From Macrotis lagotis (Eukaryota; Chordata; Mammalia; Peramelemorphia; Peramelidae), in the NCBI RefSeq assembly GCF_037893015.1, contig NC_133658.1, positions 258,891,856-258,955,855 of the forward strand: a stretch of 64,000 nt of DNA, read 5' to 3'. Of the stretch, positions 23,281 through 35,339 are shown piece after piece. The first letter of the stretch is position 1. Each line of letters opens with the position of its first letter. The position numbers and the translations under genes were made by a program. The notes under the pieces are model-generated. The model saw nothing but the letters and a program-made list of their open reading frames with translations, made no database searches and had not been told where the DNA came from.

Positions 23281-26200
23281 AAACACTGATATATTATTGT
23301 CTGATCTTGCTATCTCTTTTACTTTATGTTTCTTCCTTAAGCATCTGATTTTTCTCTCATCATATTCAATTTGGATCAATGTATACTACAGAAACAATGT
23401 AGAGACTGGCAAATTTCCATCTGTGGAGGGGGGGAAGTAAGATTAGAGGAAAAATTGTAAAACTCAAAGTAAATAAAATCTTTAAAAAATTGAGACTAGA
23501 TGAATTCTCTATGGTTGAATCCAGCTCTAAGTTCTGTTCTATCATTCATTTTAATCTATCTTTTGTGCTTAATTTTGTTGTGAATTGAGAGTTCACCTTT
23601 TTTATGTTGTTAAAGAAAAGGTTTCTGAGCAACAGAGTGGTATGGAAAAGAATATAGAAGTCATATTAATTGCCAAAGGAAATAAAGAAAAATGCAGTAT
23701 AGCAAAAAATCATAAATGCATCCTTTTGAGAACATGATGCAATAAAAGTCTTGCACAATAAAAGGCCATGGAAAGACAGATTAAAAATTAATTGGAAACT
23801 AAATAACCTAATTTTAAAGAACAAGTGTATCAAACAACAAATCATAGAAATAATTAATAGCTTCTTCCAAGAGAATGACAATTCTAAGATAATGTTACAA
23901 AGATTGTGAGATACAATCAAGCAATTTATTAGGGGAAATTCCATCTCTCTTAATGCTTACATGAGTAAAATAGAGAAAGAAGACATCAATGAATTGAGCA
24001 TGCAACTTAAAAAAGCAAGAAAAAAGAATAAATTAAAAATCCATAATTAAATCTCAAACTATCACCTCTGAAAATCAAAAGAGAGAGATGAATAAAATTG
24101 AGAGTAAGATAACTTTTGAACTAATAAATAAAACTAAGAATTGATTTTATAAAAAAGTAAAATTAAGTCTGACTAATTTGATTTTAAAAAAAGAAAGACA
24201 AAAACCAAATTACCAGTATCAAAAATTAAAAGTATGATTTCACTATCAATGAGGAAAAAATAATAATTTGTTCAATTGTTTATCAGTAAATCCTGTAATA
24301 GAATGAATAGTTATAAAAATATAAGTTGCCCAGGTGAACAGAAAAGGAAATTAACACTTAACCCCATTTTAGAAATAGAAATAGACTATCAATGAACTCA
24401 ATAAGAAAAAATATTGAGGACCAGAAGGATATACAAGTGAATGCCAACAAATATTTAACAGTTAATTACAATTTATATAAACTCTTTGAAAAATTACGTG
24501 AAAGAGTTCTGCTAAATGCCTTCTATGACACCAACATTGTGCTGACAACTAAACTAGGAAGAATCAAAAGAGAAATAACATAATAGACCAATTTCTCAAA
24601 TGAATATTGATGCAAAATTTTTAAATAAAATAATAACAAAGATTACAGTAAATTATCACTAGGATAATTTACTATAATTAGTTGCTAGGAATGCAAGATT
24701 GGTTCAATATTAAGAAAGCTATCGTTATAAATGACCATATCAATAATAAAACTAACAAAATCATGTGATTATTTCAATAGCTGTGAAAAAGCTTTTGAGA
24801 AAATACAGTAGCCATTCCCATTAAAAACACTGGAGAACACAGAAATAAATGGAGTTTTACTTAAAAAGATAAACAGTACCTATGTAGTACCATCTGTAAG
24901 CATTATATGTACTGGGGAAAAGCTAAAAGATTCTTAATAACTCAAGGGGTGTAACAAGGAAGCCCATTATCACCACTATTATTCAATATTGTATTAGAAA
25001 TGTTAACCTGAACAATAAGAAAAGAAAAAGAAATTGAAGGAATTAGACTAGGCAATGAGGATAGAAAACTCACTCTTTGCAAATGATATGGTGGTATACT
25101 TAGAGAATTCTAAAAAATCAACTACAAAAATACTTGAAACAATTGGCAACTTTTTCACTATATAAAATAAACCCACATAAATCATCAACATTTCCATATA
25201 TTACCAACAAAGCATAGCAGCAAGAAATAGAAAGAGAAATGTTATTTAAAGTAACTGTACAAAACATAAAATATTTGGAATTCTACTTGCTAAGACATAT
25301 TCACAAACTACAGGAAAACAATTCCAAAATAGTTTTCACAGAAATGAATTAAGATCTAAATAATTGGACAAACTGGATAATAGGCCAATATAATTAAAAT
25401 GATAATTCTACCTAAATTAAATTACTTAATCAGTGCTATACCAATCATATTGCAAAAAATTATTTTTATTGAGAAAAATAGTAACAAAATTTCCCTGGAG
25501 AAATGAAAGGTGAAAAATATCAAGGAAATTCATGGGAAAATATTAAGGAAGATGAACTAATCATGCCAGATCTAAAAATTCTATTATAAAGCAGAAGTCA
25601 TCAAAACTTTTTGTACTGGCTAAAAAGTAGAATATTGAATCAGTGGGATAGATTAGGTACAAAAGAGACAGTCAAAATGAATATATAAATCTTCTGTTTG
25701 ATAAACCCACACTTTAACAAAACCTACCATTGGAAGAGAGTAAGGCAAAAACTAGGCCTAGACCAACATCTCACACTTTATACCAAGAAAGGGTTGAAAT
25801 AGGTATAGTATTTAGACCTAAAAGGTGATACCATAAGCCAATTAGGAGAAAAAGGAAAAGTTTATCTATCTGAACTATAGAAAGGGTAAGAGTTTATGAC
25901 CAAATAAGAGATAGAGAACATTTGAAAATGCAAAATAGATAATTTTGTTTTCATTAAGTTAAAAATGTTTTTTGCACAAATAAAGCTAATGTAACCAAGA
26001 TTAAAAGGAATGCTGTAAGCTGGGAAACAATTTTTGCTGATAATGTTTCTGATACAGGACTCATTTCTAAAATATATATAGAACTGAGTCAAATTTATAA
26101 GAATACATATTATTCCTCAACTGATTAATGGTCAAAACTATGAGTTGGCAGTTCTCAAATGAAGAAATTAAAACTACCTATAGTCATATAAAAATGTTGT

Positions 26201-26628
26201 AAATCATTATTGATTACAGAAATGAAAGTTAAAACAGCTCTGAAATATTGCCACATACTAATCAGATTGGCAATATGACAAAAAAGAAGGTGATCAATTT
26301 TGCATGAAAACTGGAACATTACTACATTGTTGGTGGAGTTATGAACTGATCCAGTCTTTCTGAAGATCAGTTTGGAACTTCAAGCAAAAGGCAATAAAAA
26401 AACAATGTGCACACTCTTTGGTGCAGCAATACTACTAGTAAGTCTGCATCCCAAAGAAATCATAAGAAAGGGTATAAAGATGCCACATATAGAAAAAAAA
26501 TTGTGGCAGCTCTTTTTTCAGTGACAAAGCATTGGTAATTGAGGGGATGCTCATAAATTGGGGAATTGCTGAACAAATTATGATATATGAATGTAATGGA
26601 GTACTATTTTTCTGTAAGAAATCATGAG

Positions 26629-26784
26629 AGAGGGGGCAGCTCGGGGCTCAGTGGATAGAGCACTGGCCCTGGAGTCAGGAGTAGCTGAGTTCAAATCCGG
26701 CCTCAAACACTTAATAATTACTTAGCTGTGTGGTCTTGGGCAAGCCACTTAACACCATTAACTTGCAAAAACCTTAAAAAAAAT
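26629..26784 (+). mobile_element. WSINE1-like SINE inside L1 D
   Basis: GGGGCAGCTCGGGGCTCAGT to CTTGCAAAAACCTTAAAAA, with perfect target duplication AAATCATGAG at 26619-26628 and 26785-26794. The head has CGGGGC in place of AGGTGGC. Confidence 0.93.
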
Positions 26785-27196
26785 AAATCATGAGGGACTG
26801 GACTTCAGAAAAGCCTGGAAAGATTTGCATGAACTGATGTTGAGTGCAGTAAGCAGAACTAAAAGAACATTATATACATTAATAGAAACACTTTGTCATG
26901 ATCAACTATGATGGGCTTGTTCATTTCAACAGGATAGAAATCAAAGACAATTCTAAAGAACTTGTGATGGAAAATACCATCTAGAGAATGAACAATGGCA
27001 TCTAAGTGCAGAACAAAGCATATGATATTCAATTTTTAAAATTTGTTTTATTGTTCTGATGCTTCTTTCACAACATGATTAATATGGAATTAATATGGAA
27101 GTCAATAGATTTACATATATAATCTATATTAGATCACTCTGTCAGTGGAACAGTAAAGGGAGAAAAATGTGGAATCTTACAAAAATAATTGTTGAA

Positions 27197-27350
27197 GGGG
27201 GCATCTAGGTGGTGCAGTGGATAGAGCACCAGCCATGGAGTCAGGAGGACCTGAGTTCAAATTTGTCCTCAGACACTTAATAATTGCTTAGCTGTGTGAC
27301 CTTGGGCAAGTCATTGTTAACCCCATTGTCTTAAATAAATTTTATAAAAG
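27197..27350 (+). mobile_element. WSINE1-like SINE inside the L1 D 3'UTR
   Basis: Head GGGGGCATCTAGGTGGTGCA, B box GAGTTCAAATTTG, tail ending CATTGTCTTAAATAAATTTT. Target duplication AATAATTGTTGAA (27184-27196) against AATGATTGTTGAA (27351-27363). Confidence 0.92.
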
Positions 27351-27479
27351 AATGATTGTTGAAAACTCTCTTTATATGTTATTGGAAAAATAAATATTTT
27401 TAAAATATAAATAATAGATTGAAATAAACTTTATTTTAGTGAGTTTTATGAAAATGTTTTATAACCCATATAGAATTGT

Positions 27480-27610
27480 TTGCTTTCTCAATGAGGGACA
27501 TGCAAAGGGAGGAACAAAGAAAATTTGAAACTTAAAGCTTTACAAATAAATATTAAAAATTGTTCATATATACAATACTGGAAAAATAAATATTAAAATA
27601 AAAAATATTT
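27480..27610 (+). mobile_element. L1-like 3' tail fragment
   Basis: CTCAATGAGGGACATGCAAA...TTGAAACTTAAAGC resembles L1 3'UTR ends seen elsewhere in the window. Short and diverged. Confidence 0.35.
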
Positions 27611-27789
27611 GAAGCAATAAAAAAATGTTATGCCCCATGAAGAAATATGAGTTATTCTAACTATTAGAGCAATTCAACAAAAGTAGAGGCTGTATTTTGA
27701 TGTAATAAGCTCATCCCAGGAAGTATTCAGAGGTTAGAATTGCATTTCTCAAAAGTTTTGTATATGTGATTCCTCCATTAGGTAGAAAA

Positions 27790-27985
27790 TTAATATATAA
27801 GACATTGAATTTGGAGACAGAAGATGTGTATTTACATTTTATGTCTATAATATGCTATCTCGGTGATCTTGAACAAGTGCTTTAGCCTTTCAGGGTTGAA
27901 ATTTCCTGAACAATCCTAGAATTTTTAAAAATCTGTCTTCATGAAAAGTTTCAAAGAACTAAAAAATTCAATTCAATTCAATTCA
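27790..27985 (+). mobile_element. MIR-like SINE relic and (AATTC)n run
   Basis: GACATTGAATTTGGAGACAG...CTCGGTGATCTTGAACAAGT matches the tRNA-to-CORE part of MIR-like SINEs. An AATTC run follows at 27967-27985. Confidence 0.45.
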
Positions 27986-28182
27986 ACTAATATTTACTGA
28001 CTATTCATTATAATGGAGGCACTTCTGCTTAGGGGGTTTCATAGATAAATACAGCATACCTCTAGATATCTAGCCTGCTTAAAATCTAGTACATTTTCTT
28101 ATAATTTCTAGTCTTTGATTCTCCTGTTTTCTGGAGCTATACTGCCCACTAATTTTTTTTCAACTTGAAAATTTTCAAGTAG

Positions 28183-28490
28183 GGCAACTAGGTGGATACA
28201 ACACTGTCCCTGGATTTAGCAGGATTTGGCTTCAAATCTGCCCTCAGATACTTAACAGTTTCTGGTGATGTACCTTGGGCAAGTCACTTAATCCTGATTA
28301 CCTCCTAGTCAGGGTCATCTCCAGTCATCCTGATACATATCTGGTCATGGGAGTCAGATGATTCCAGAGGAGAAAATGAAACTGGTGATTCAGCACAGCC
28401 CCCCATCACTCAAATCCAATTCACTTGCTTGCCATTGCATCATTTCCCTGATTTCATGATCTTCTTGAAGAATGAAGGACAAAGAACAAT
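28183..28490 (+). mobile_element. MAR1-like SINE
   Basis: Head GGGCAACTAGGTGGATACAA, then CTTGGGCAAGTCACTTAATC, CATCTCCAGTCATCCTGATA, CACTCAAATCCAATTCACTT and GAAGAATGAAGGACAAAGAA. Nearly full length. Confidence 0.85.
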
Positions 28491-28499
28491 ATCATAGAT

Positions 28500-28600
28500 A
28501 TAGTATGTCTTCAAACATTTGAAAATAGTAATCAAGTTCCCCTCGGTCTTTCTTTTCTATTTTTAATACAAAACTCAGTCCTCAACATTCTTCTTTATTT
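28500..28600 (-). mobile_element. CR1/L3-like fragment, antisense
   Basis: CATTTGAAAATAGTAATCAA followed by GTTCCCCTCGGTCTTTCTTT matches the CTTGAAGA(C/T)AGCAATCATG...CTCTTCTC box of antisense CR1/L3, also seen at about 6148. Confidence 0.45.
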
Positions 28601-28604
28601 CCAT

Positions 28605-28835
28605 CTGTTGCATATGGACTCCATGTTTGGAATGCTTTCTTACTACCTCTTACCAACTTACTACTTTTCTCTCCATCTCTTGGAATCTCAAGTTTCATTC
28701 AATACCCAGCTTATAGCATCATTTACCAGAGACCTGTCTTTCATTTTGGGGAAGGGTCCAGAATGCCCATATTTCAATCCACAACTGGCTATGCTTATAA
28801 CTCTCTGACATTTAAAATTGTCTGTCCTTCAGTTT
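28605..28835 (+). mobile_element. L2-like fragment
   Basis: TTTGGAATGCTTTCTTACTA...CTCTTGGAATCTCAAGTTTC matches the GGAATGCTCTCC...CTTCCTTCAA part of the L2 3' region. Diverged. Confidence 0.45.
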
Positions 28836-28837
28836 TC

Positions 28838-28998
28838 ATTTTTTTTTTGTTTTTAGGTTTATGCAAGGCAAATGGGGTTAGGTGGCTTGTCCAAGGCCAC
28901 ACACTAAGGCAATTATTAAGTGTCTGAGGCTGAATTTGAACTCAGGTACTCCTGACTCCAGAGCCAGTTCTCTATCCACTACGCCATCTATTCACCCC
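28838..28998 (-). mobile_element. WSINE1-like SINE, minus strand
   Basis: The poly-T start and GGTTTATGCAAGGCAAATGG, GGCAATTATTAAGTGTCTGA and CTATCCACTACGCCATCTAT are the reverse complement of the SINE. Confidence 0.9.
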
Positions 28999-29194
28999 TA
29001 TCCATCATTTTATTTTTTTTATTTATTTATTCTCATTTTGTACAATTTTTTTATACATTAATAAAATATTCTTGTTGAAGAGTAACAAAATACCCCCTCC
29101 CACCAAAAAAAATATAGACTCACTTGAGTGATAAAGAAAAAGGGAGAGGAAAAAAATTCAAATTCAAATAAAAAATAATAATAATAATAATTGT

Positions 29195-29880
29195 AGGTAT
29201 GGTCAGGTGGCACAGTAGACAGAGCACCAGCCCTGGAGCCAGGAGCACCCAAGCCCATATCCGGCCCTGTACACCCAACAATCACCCAGCTGTGTGACAT
29301 GCAAGCCACCCCAACTCCACTACCCTGCATAAACTGAAAAAAAAGACCTAACATAAAATAAAATAAAATAGTAATAATAGTAGGGAAGGCCGGGTGGTGG
29401 ACAGAGCACTAGCCCTTGAGTCAGGAGCACCGGGGTCCAAATCCATCCTCAGACACCTAACGATCACCCTGCTATGTGGCCCCAGGCAGGACACCCAGCC
29501 CCATTTGCTCTGTACCCCCCCAAAAAAAATAATAATAATAAAAAATTTGCTTCATTCTGTTTCCAACACCACCAACTCTGTGGCGGGTGGGTCACATTCT
29601 TTATGATAAGTCCATGGCAAAAGTTACTTCCCTATTTTTCCACCATTGCCATTGCTGATCACAACTCCCTCCTTTCGTATTTCTCCACTACTATGTACTA
29701 TATTTTCTCTCTCCTTTCACTCTGATTCTGCTGTAGGGTAGCTGAGTGGTGCAGCAGACAGATCCCCGGCTCTGGGGCCAAGAGGCCCGGAGCCCCCATA
29801 ACAACCCTTAGGCCCAGCATCCACCCAGCCCTATGGTCCTGGACAGGCCATCCAATCCCAGCCCCTTGCAAGATGTGAAA
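29195..29880 (+). repeat. Three SINE-derived modules in the 3' region of HAL1-like copy 1
   Basis: Each module has a recognisable head and tail: GGTCAGGTGGCACAGTAGAC (about 29199), GGCCGGGTGGTGGACAGAGC (about 29387) and GTAGCTGAGTGGTGCAGCAG (about 29739). The first two end in A-rich AAT-type tails. All lie opposite to the HAL1 ORF1 strand. They are more diverged than the solitary SINEs, consistent with an old capture. Confidence 0.75.
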
Positions 29881-30369
29881 AAGAAAATGTGTTATATCTG
29901 ACCATTCTCCCCCCATGGTCCATCATCTCCTCCTTCATTCATATCCCTACCCCTTCCCCCTGTCCCCCCCCCTCCTTCTTACCCCAGATGCCTATGCCCC
30001 ATTGAGTATATATGCTGTATCCTCTCCTAGCCACCTCTGATGAGAGTGGAGATTCCCTCATTACCCCTTGCCTCTCCCCTTCCATATCATTGCAATAGTT
30101 TATTGCAATAAAGAAAAATCTTATTATATGAAATATCTTGGCCTATTTCCACTCTCCTTTTTCTTTCTCCCATTACATTTCACTTTTTTCTATTGACTTC
30201 ATTTTAACACCATATTTTTCAAATTCAGCTGTCTCCTGTGCTTCATCTATAAAAGCTTCCTCTACCTGCTCTGTTAATTGAGAAGGTTCATATGAGTATT
30301 ATCAGTATCATGTTTCTATACAGGAATACATGCAGTTCATCATCAAGTCCCTCATATTTCCCCTTCTCC

Positions 30370-31458
30370 AATTTCTATGCTGTCCTGAGTCCTGTATTTG
30401 AAGTTTAAACCTTCTATTCAGCTCTGGCCATTCCAACAGGAACAGTTGAAATTCCCCTGGTTCATTGAAAGTTCATCTTTTTCCCTGGAAGAGGATATTC
30501 ATTTTTGCTGGGTAGTTGATTCTCGGTTGCATTCTAAGCTCTTTTGCCTTCCAGTATATTATATTCCAAGCCCTATGAGCTTTTAATGTAGTTGCTGCTA
30601 AGTCCTGTGAGATCTTGATTGAAGCTCCATGGTATTTGAATTGTGTCCTTCTGGCTTCTTACAATATTTTCTCTTTGATTGGGAGTTCTGGAATTTGGAT
30701 ATAATATTCCTGGGGGTTGGTTTTTTGGGATATCTTTCTCGGGGGCTTCGGTGGATTCTCTCCATTTCTATTTTGCCCTCTGTTTCTAGGATATCAGGGC
30801 AATTTTCCAGTAGTCATTCTTTGAAAATGATGTCAAGGCTCTTTTCCTAATCATGACTTTCAGGTATTCCAATAATTTTTAAATTATCTTTTCTAAATCT
30901 GTTTTCCATATCAGTTGTTTTTTTCAATGATATGTTTCACATTTTCTTCTAATTTTTCATTCTTTTGGTTTTGAAGTATTGATTCCTGATTTCTGGTAAA
31001 TTCATCAATCTCCCTGAGTTCTATTCTTTGTCTAAAGGATTTGTTTTCCTCAGACAGATTTATTATCTCTTTTTCCATCTGGCTAATTCTGCTTTTAAAA
31101 GCATTCTTCTCCTCAATAACTTTTTGAACTGTTTTATCCATTTGACCTAAGCTGGTTTTTAGCATGCTATTTTCTTCAGGATTTTTTTTAGATTTCCTTG
31201 ACTAAGCTGCTGACTTCATTTTCATGTTTTTACTGCATCTCTCTCATTTCTTTTCCCAGTTTTTCCTTCTAACGCCCTCATTTGATTTTCAAAATCTTTT
31301 TTGAGCTCTGTCATAGCCTGAGCCCATCTGTTTTTCTTGTAGTCTTTAGATGCAGGAGTTTGTTCTTCCTCATCTTCAGACTGAGTGTTTTGATCCTTCT
31401 TCGGCTCATAGGCAAAATATTTCTCAATGGTATTCCTCTTGTTTCTCTGCTCACTCAT
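30370..31458 (-). pseudogene. HAL1-like copy 1 ORF1 remnant
   Basis: The start reads MSEQRNKRNTIEKYFAYEP, followed by an acidic stretch (SEDEEEQTPASK), the TELKKDFENQM coiled-coil start, a long heptad-rich coil (SLGQMDKTVQ, SRISQMEKEI; 30911-31165), then RRM and C-terminal remnants to near 30370. At least two frameshifts break it. It aligns with 38541-39650 of copy 2 along its length. I chose the second Met because copy 2 has its only start there. Confidence 0.8.
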
Positions 31459-32162
31459 GTTCCCAGCCTTAGCATGCTTTGGGGGGTGATTCCTGAGCTT
31501 TTGGGAAACTCCCACAAGAGTCTCAGAGTGTTAGGCTCTGTCCTCACTGCTGGTCTGCCATGGAGCTGAGATGCAGGGGCCCTGCTCTTCTATGGGGGGT
31601 GGGGCTAGACAGCTATCAGGATCTGAATGTGGTCAGAGTCCCAGAGTCCTGTTCCAAGGTCAGAGGACAGTGTTCTGAAGTCTCTCTCTCTCTTCACTCC
31701 CCTTCCTCAACTCAATGGGCTCATGCCCTGGGGGCTGCTGCTTACTGGCTCTGCCTACTTCTGTTTCCTGGATGTGGAATGCAGTGGCCACACTGTGCTG
31801 TGTGCCCTGAGGGCTGGGCTTCACGTGCTTGCTCTGGCAGAGGTCCTCCACTTTTCCCCTAATTTGTGCCCTGTGCTCCCTGGGGCATATGTCAGCAAAC
31901 TCCCCTTCTGCTGGAAGCTGCAGTTCCCAGAGCCCTGGGGCTGCCTCTGGGAGGCTGAATTTCTTTCCCTCTGGTGGGCCACCCCTCCAGCCCCGGGGAG
32001 AAGAGCCTTTCTGCTCTTTTCCAGGTTACCTTGAATAGGAGAACTGCCTCACTGGGTCCCTCTGTGGGTTCTGTCTCTTGAAAATTTAGTTAGAGTCCTT
32101 AGTTTAGAAGTCTTATGAGAAAGAGCCCAAGACCCAATCTGGTCTTGTTTCCATCTTGGCCA

Positions 32163-32440
32163 AAAAGATTATGACATCCAGGAGGAAATGCCATGACAAG
32201 CATATGAACTGGATTTGAGTGCTTGTGTTAAGTCACAAGCCTCATTTTCTGACTCTAGAGACAATTGCATCTATGACCAGATATGAATACAAATGACTGG
32301 AGATGGTCCTGGATGTGAGGCAATTAGTGTTAAGTGCCTTTTCCAAGGTCATGAGCTAGTAAGAGTTCAGTGTCTGAGGTTTGATTCGAACTCCTGTCCT
32401 GGACTCCAAAATCAGTTCTCTATTCACTCTACCACTTATT
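32163..32440 (-). mobile_element. MAR1-like SINE, minus strand
   Basis: GATTATGACATCCAGGAGGA, GAACTGGATTTGAGTGCTTG, CAAATGACTGGAGATGGTCC and CTATTCACTCTACCACTTAT are the reverse complement of MAR1 parts in order. It abuts the 5' end of HAL1-like copy 1. Confidence 0.8.
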
Positions 32441-33435
32441 CTCTGACATTTACCACCATTATTTCCACCACACCTTTTTTAGCTTCCTTTAATATGTTTA
32501 TGTTCCCCAACTGCTTGAAGGTTGTTGAAATTTACTTTTATCATTTTGGCAAACTATGATGTCTCCTATTTGCTGATCCCCAAAACTCTATGCAGCTAAA
32601 ATCTCAAACTTCCTCTTATCAAGTGACTATCTCATTAGTTCCTAGAAACTTAAAGAAGTGTGTACATTTGCATGCAGAGTGGTAAAACATATCTTTTCAC
32701 TGCTTTGGGAATAGCCATTTGGGGACTGGTCTTCTTGAGCAATAGCTCTTACTTTTCTATGGCTTTTAATATTTACTGAGCACCCACAATTAACTTGGCA
32801 ATGCTATTTTATTGAGATAGAGTGACCTGAAATGCATTCAGGTTTATAGTCACTAAAGCCATAAAGTGAAACAGACCTGAGAAACAAATCAATTAGTGGT
32901 GAAAGCATTACACTAACCAGTAGTATTACCAGGTGGATAGCCTAGAGCTAAGAGGTAATTCACTACCAGAAAGACAGTGAGATAGCTCAGGTTAGACCTA
33001 GTTAGTTAGACTACTGCATAGCTCACCAGCCTTGGTTAAACAAGATGATTAAAACTCACAAAAACTCCTGTCTCCCACACAGAGTGAAGTCACTGTAGGC
33101 CCAGTCTAAAATAGTGACCATTATCTTGAGCCTATCAAAAATTTTCATCAATCAACTATTTCAATGTGATCTAATTTTTTTTTCAGCATCGAAGAGTTCT
33201 TTTTTTTTTGGCTTTTTTATCCATTCCCTGTCTTGATGTATTTAATGACTGTTATGTATGAGAATGCATGCTCTCTTTCTTTCATATACTTACTCCTTGT
33301 TATGCATGATACATTTCCAAAATGATAAATCTTCTATTTATTTTAGTCTGTTCAGAAATATCTATGATACTTATCACTGTAATGGAAGCAGTTGGTATTG
33401 TTGGGAGATGAAAATTGTGCTTGGCTAGGAATTTA
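32441..33435. other. Unassigned stretch
   Basis: No gene or clear repeat. A possible L2 continuation near 32450-32550 is too weak to call. Confidence 0.4.
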
Positions 33436-33439
33436 GATT

Positions 33440-33560
33440 GTGTGAGCTCATGATCTGGTTTTGTCAATCATTGACTACTTCTCTGAATTTAATATGATTC
33501 TGTGTCAATTTCCCCATCTGAAAAATGGGGCTAATAATATAATTATGAACAAGTTGGAGA
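33440..33560 (+). mobile_element. MIR-like fragment
   Basis: TGTGTCAATTTCCCCATCTG followed by AAAAATGGGGCTAATAATAT is the CORE-to-tail part of MIR-like SINEs. Confidence 0.45.
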
Positions 33561-33914
33561 ATTATTTTTACCATGTGTCCAAAGACAACAAGAAATATTT
33601 TATAATTCCCTTTTTCATAAGCTACATAACTGTATAGGATAATCATTTGCCAAAAGTCCACTATGAAATATGCAATTCATTTAATCAATCAAATAATAAA
33701 ATTTTTAAAAATATCTACCATATGACAGTCAATGTAAGTTTTAGGGATATTAAAAAAGTAAAACCATTGCCAATATTGTTTTTAAAATAACTTTGAGTGA
33801 ATAAGTCATTTTGACTATTAAAAATTTCCAAATGAGTTACAAAAGACATATAAAGGAAGACACTACTTGCATACAGAGAAAGGACTAATAAATAGAAGCA
33901 TATATATAGTATGA

Positions 33915-33920
<6 letters not shown>

Positions 33921-33958
<38 letters not shown>
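33921..33958. repeat. (CA)n microsatellite
   Basis: 38 bp of perfect CA dinucleotides. Confidence 0.97.
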
Positions 33959-33962
<4 letters not shown>

Positions 33963-34144
33963 TTTGAGTCTGATTGTAGTTATCTCTAAGATTGGAGAGG
34001 GGGAAAGAGAGAAAATAAATTTATATGTTAACTATTATTTATTTAAAAGAAAAAAGACATACATAATAGATTTGCAGTTTCATATTAAATCATCTTTTGA
34101 TTACACTATATTATGGTAATATTTGTTTTATTCCATAAATTAAA

Positions 34145-34148
<4 letters not shown>

Positions 34149-34183
<35 letters not shown>
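34149..34183. repeat. (AT)n microsatellite
   Basis: About 35 bp of AT dinucleotides at the left edge of an L2-like fragment. Confidence 0.95.
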
Positions 34184-34185
<2 letters not shown>

Positions 34186-34475
34186 AAAAAGACAGTATCT
34201 ATCCTCAAGGAACTTTCAATTTAATGGGTATGAGATGATGCAAAAACAAATATATACAAAAAAATAGATATAAATAAGAAAGAGTAAACAGAGGGAAGGC
34301 ATTAGAACTAAGAGTGATGGAAGGCTTCCTAAAGATGAGATTTTATTTGTGACTTAATGAAATAACATTAACAAAGACATGAACATGAACAGCTTATCAA
34401 AGGTATAGGGGACTATGATTAGTCAGTACAACAGTCTGAAGTATAGCATGTAAAAGGGAGAAATTTGAGATAGGG

Positions 34476-34533
<58 letters not shown>

Positions 34534-34690
34534 ATTTTGTGGTGGTGATGATGGTGGTGGCGGTGAGGGTGTGCCAGAGTTTGGAGAACTTAAATGTTAG
34601 GATAAGGAATTTTAAGTTTATCTCATAGTTTACATTGATATATTGAATGGTTCTGAGAAGAGGAATAACATTCAGTTGAATTCAAGCAAA
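34184..34690 (-). mobile_element. L2 fragment, antisense, split by (TG)n
   Basis: On the plus strand ATCCTCAAGGAACTTTCAAT, GAGGGAAGGCATTAGAACTA and GGAAGGCTTCCTAAAGATGA match the antisense L2 order (CTCAAGGAGCT, GAAGGCA, GGCTTCCT). A (TG)n tract sits at 34479-34529. Confidence 0.6.
34479..34529. repeat. (TG)n microsatellite
   Basis: About 51 bp of TG dinucleotides, followed by a GGTGGTGATGATGG-type run. Confidence 0.97.
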
Positions 34691-34699
34691 CAAGATCAT

Positions 34700-35335
34700 T
34701 TATATGACTAAGAAAAGAGTGTTTTTTTATATTGTAATTATCCTGTACCATCCATTCATCTTATTTCCTGACATCTAGTTTTTATTTCTACTATTCTACA
34801 GAAACAATTTTCTATGATGGCATGACTGGATTGTCATCTCTATTGGTTTCTCTTAGTTTCTAGTCTTCTTAGTCTTTCTGAAATTAACTATTGACCAATT
34901 TCTTCACTTTCATAGTCCCTGGACTTTTTACAGTTCCAGGACATTCCTCTTTCCAAAACTGGTCTACTCCTTGTCATGATTACTTCTTGCTACCAGTGTT
35001 TAAATAAAGGTAAGTTCAAAGTTCACTCGTTTTTTCTCCCTACTTTCCTTTCTTCATTTATTTCTATTTCTTTACTACCTAGTTTCTATACCTTCAGACC
35101 TGAAGTTTATCCTCACTTGAAATCTTCAAATTCTTGCAGGTTAATTGAATTTCCTACCCACATTTCAAACTCAGTACATTGAAAACTTTAATTAATACCC
35201 CTCCCATCAAATCATTTATGCTCAATATGTAACCATTTTTGATGCTTTCTTTTTCTGTCCCTAGATGCTAAATTCTATTAACAATATTTGTGTTGCTAAA
35301 TTCTGTCAACAACATTTCTGTATCAAAATTCCTCA
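34700..35335. other. Unassigned stretch
   Basis: Pyrimidine-rich in places; I recognise no gene, RNA or repeat. Confidence 0.4.
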
Positions 35336-35339
35336 TGAT

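Larger units (their letters stand above)
17060..23488 (+). mobile_element. L1 element C, full-length layout
   Basis: The most complete L1 here, about 6.4 kb plus missing bases. It has a 5' end CTTCTGGCCAAGATGGCAG, a 5'UTR of about 0.8 kb, an ORF1 remnant (about 17830-19007), a spacer of about 750 bp (19008-19755), an ORF2 remnant (19756 to about 23280), a 3'UTR with a G-run, and AAATAAAATCTTTAAAAAA at the end. An assembly gap of 100 Ns falls in ORF2. Both ORFs have several frameshifts and stops, so it is inactive. Confidence 0.93.
23645..27395 (+). mobile_element. L1 element D, older, 5'-truncated
   Basis: It starts near the end of the endonuclease domain (GAACATGATGCAATAAAAG) and runs through the linker, reverse transcriptase and C-terminal domain to an A-rich 3' end. 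It is clearly more diverged than A-C. The catalytic box reads FAND rather than FADD (ctttgcAAATGATatgg, about 25075), so the first catalytic Asp is lost. SINEs sit at 26629-26784 and 27197-27350. Confidence 0.85.
29005..32162 (-). mobile_element. HAL1-like (ORF1-only) retroelement, copy 1
   Basis: Read on the minus strand: a 5' end with CCAAGATGG (32151-32159), a GC-rich 5'UTR of about 0.7 kb, an ORF1 remnant (about 31458 to 30370), a 3' region of about 1.3 kb and an A/TAAA-rich tail (29005-29035). There is no endonuclease or reverse transcriptase. Three antisense SINE-derived modules in the 3' region (29195-29345, 29385-29545, 29736-29880) recur at the same places in copy 2 at 37821-40956, so this is a family structure and not a chance deletion. 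It would depend on L1 proteins in trans. Confidence 0.82.
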
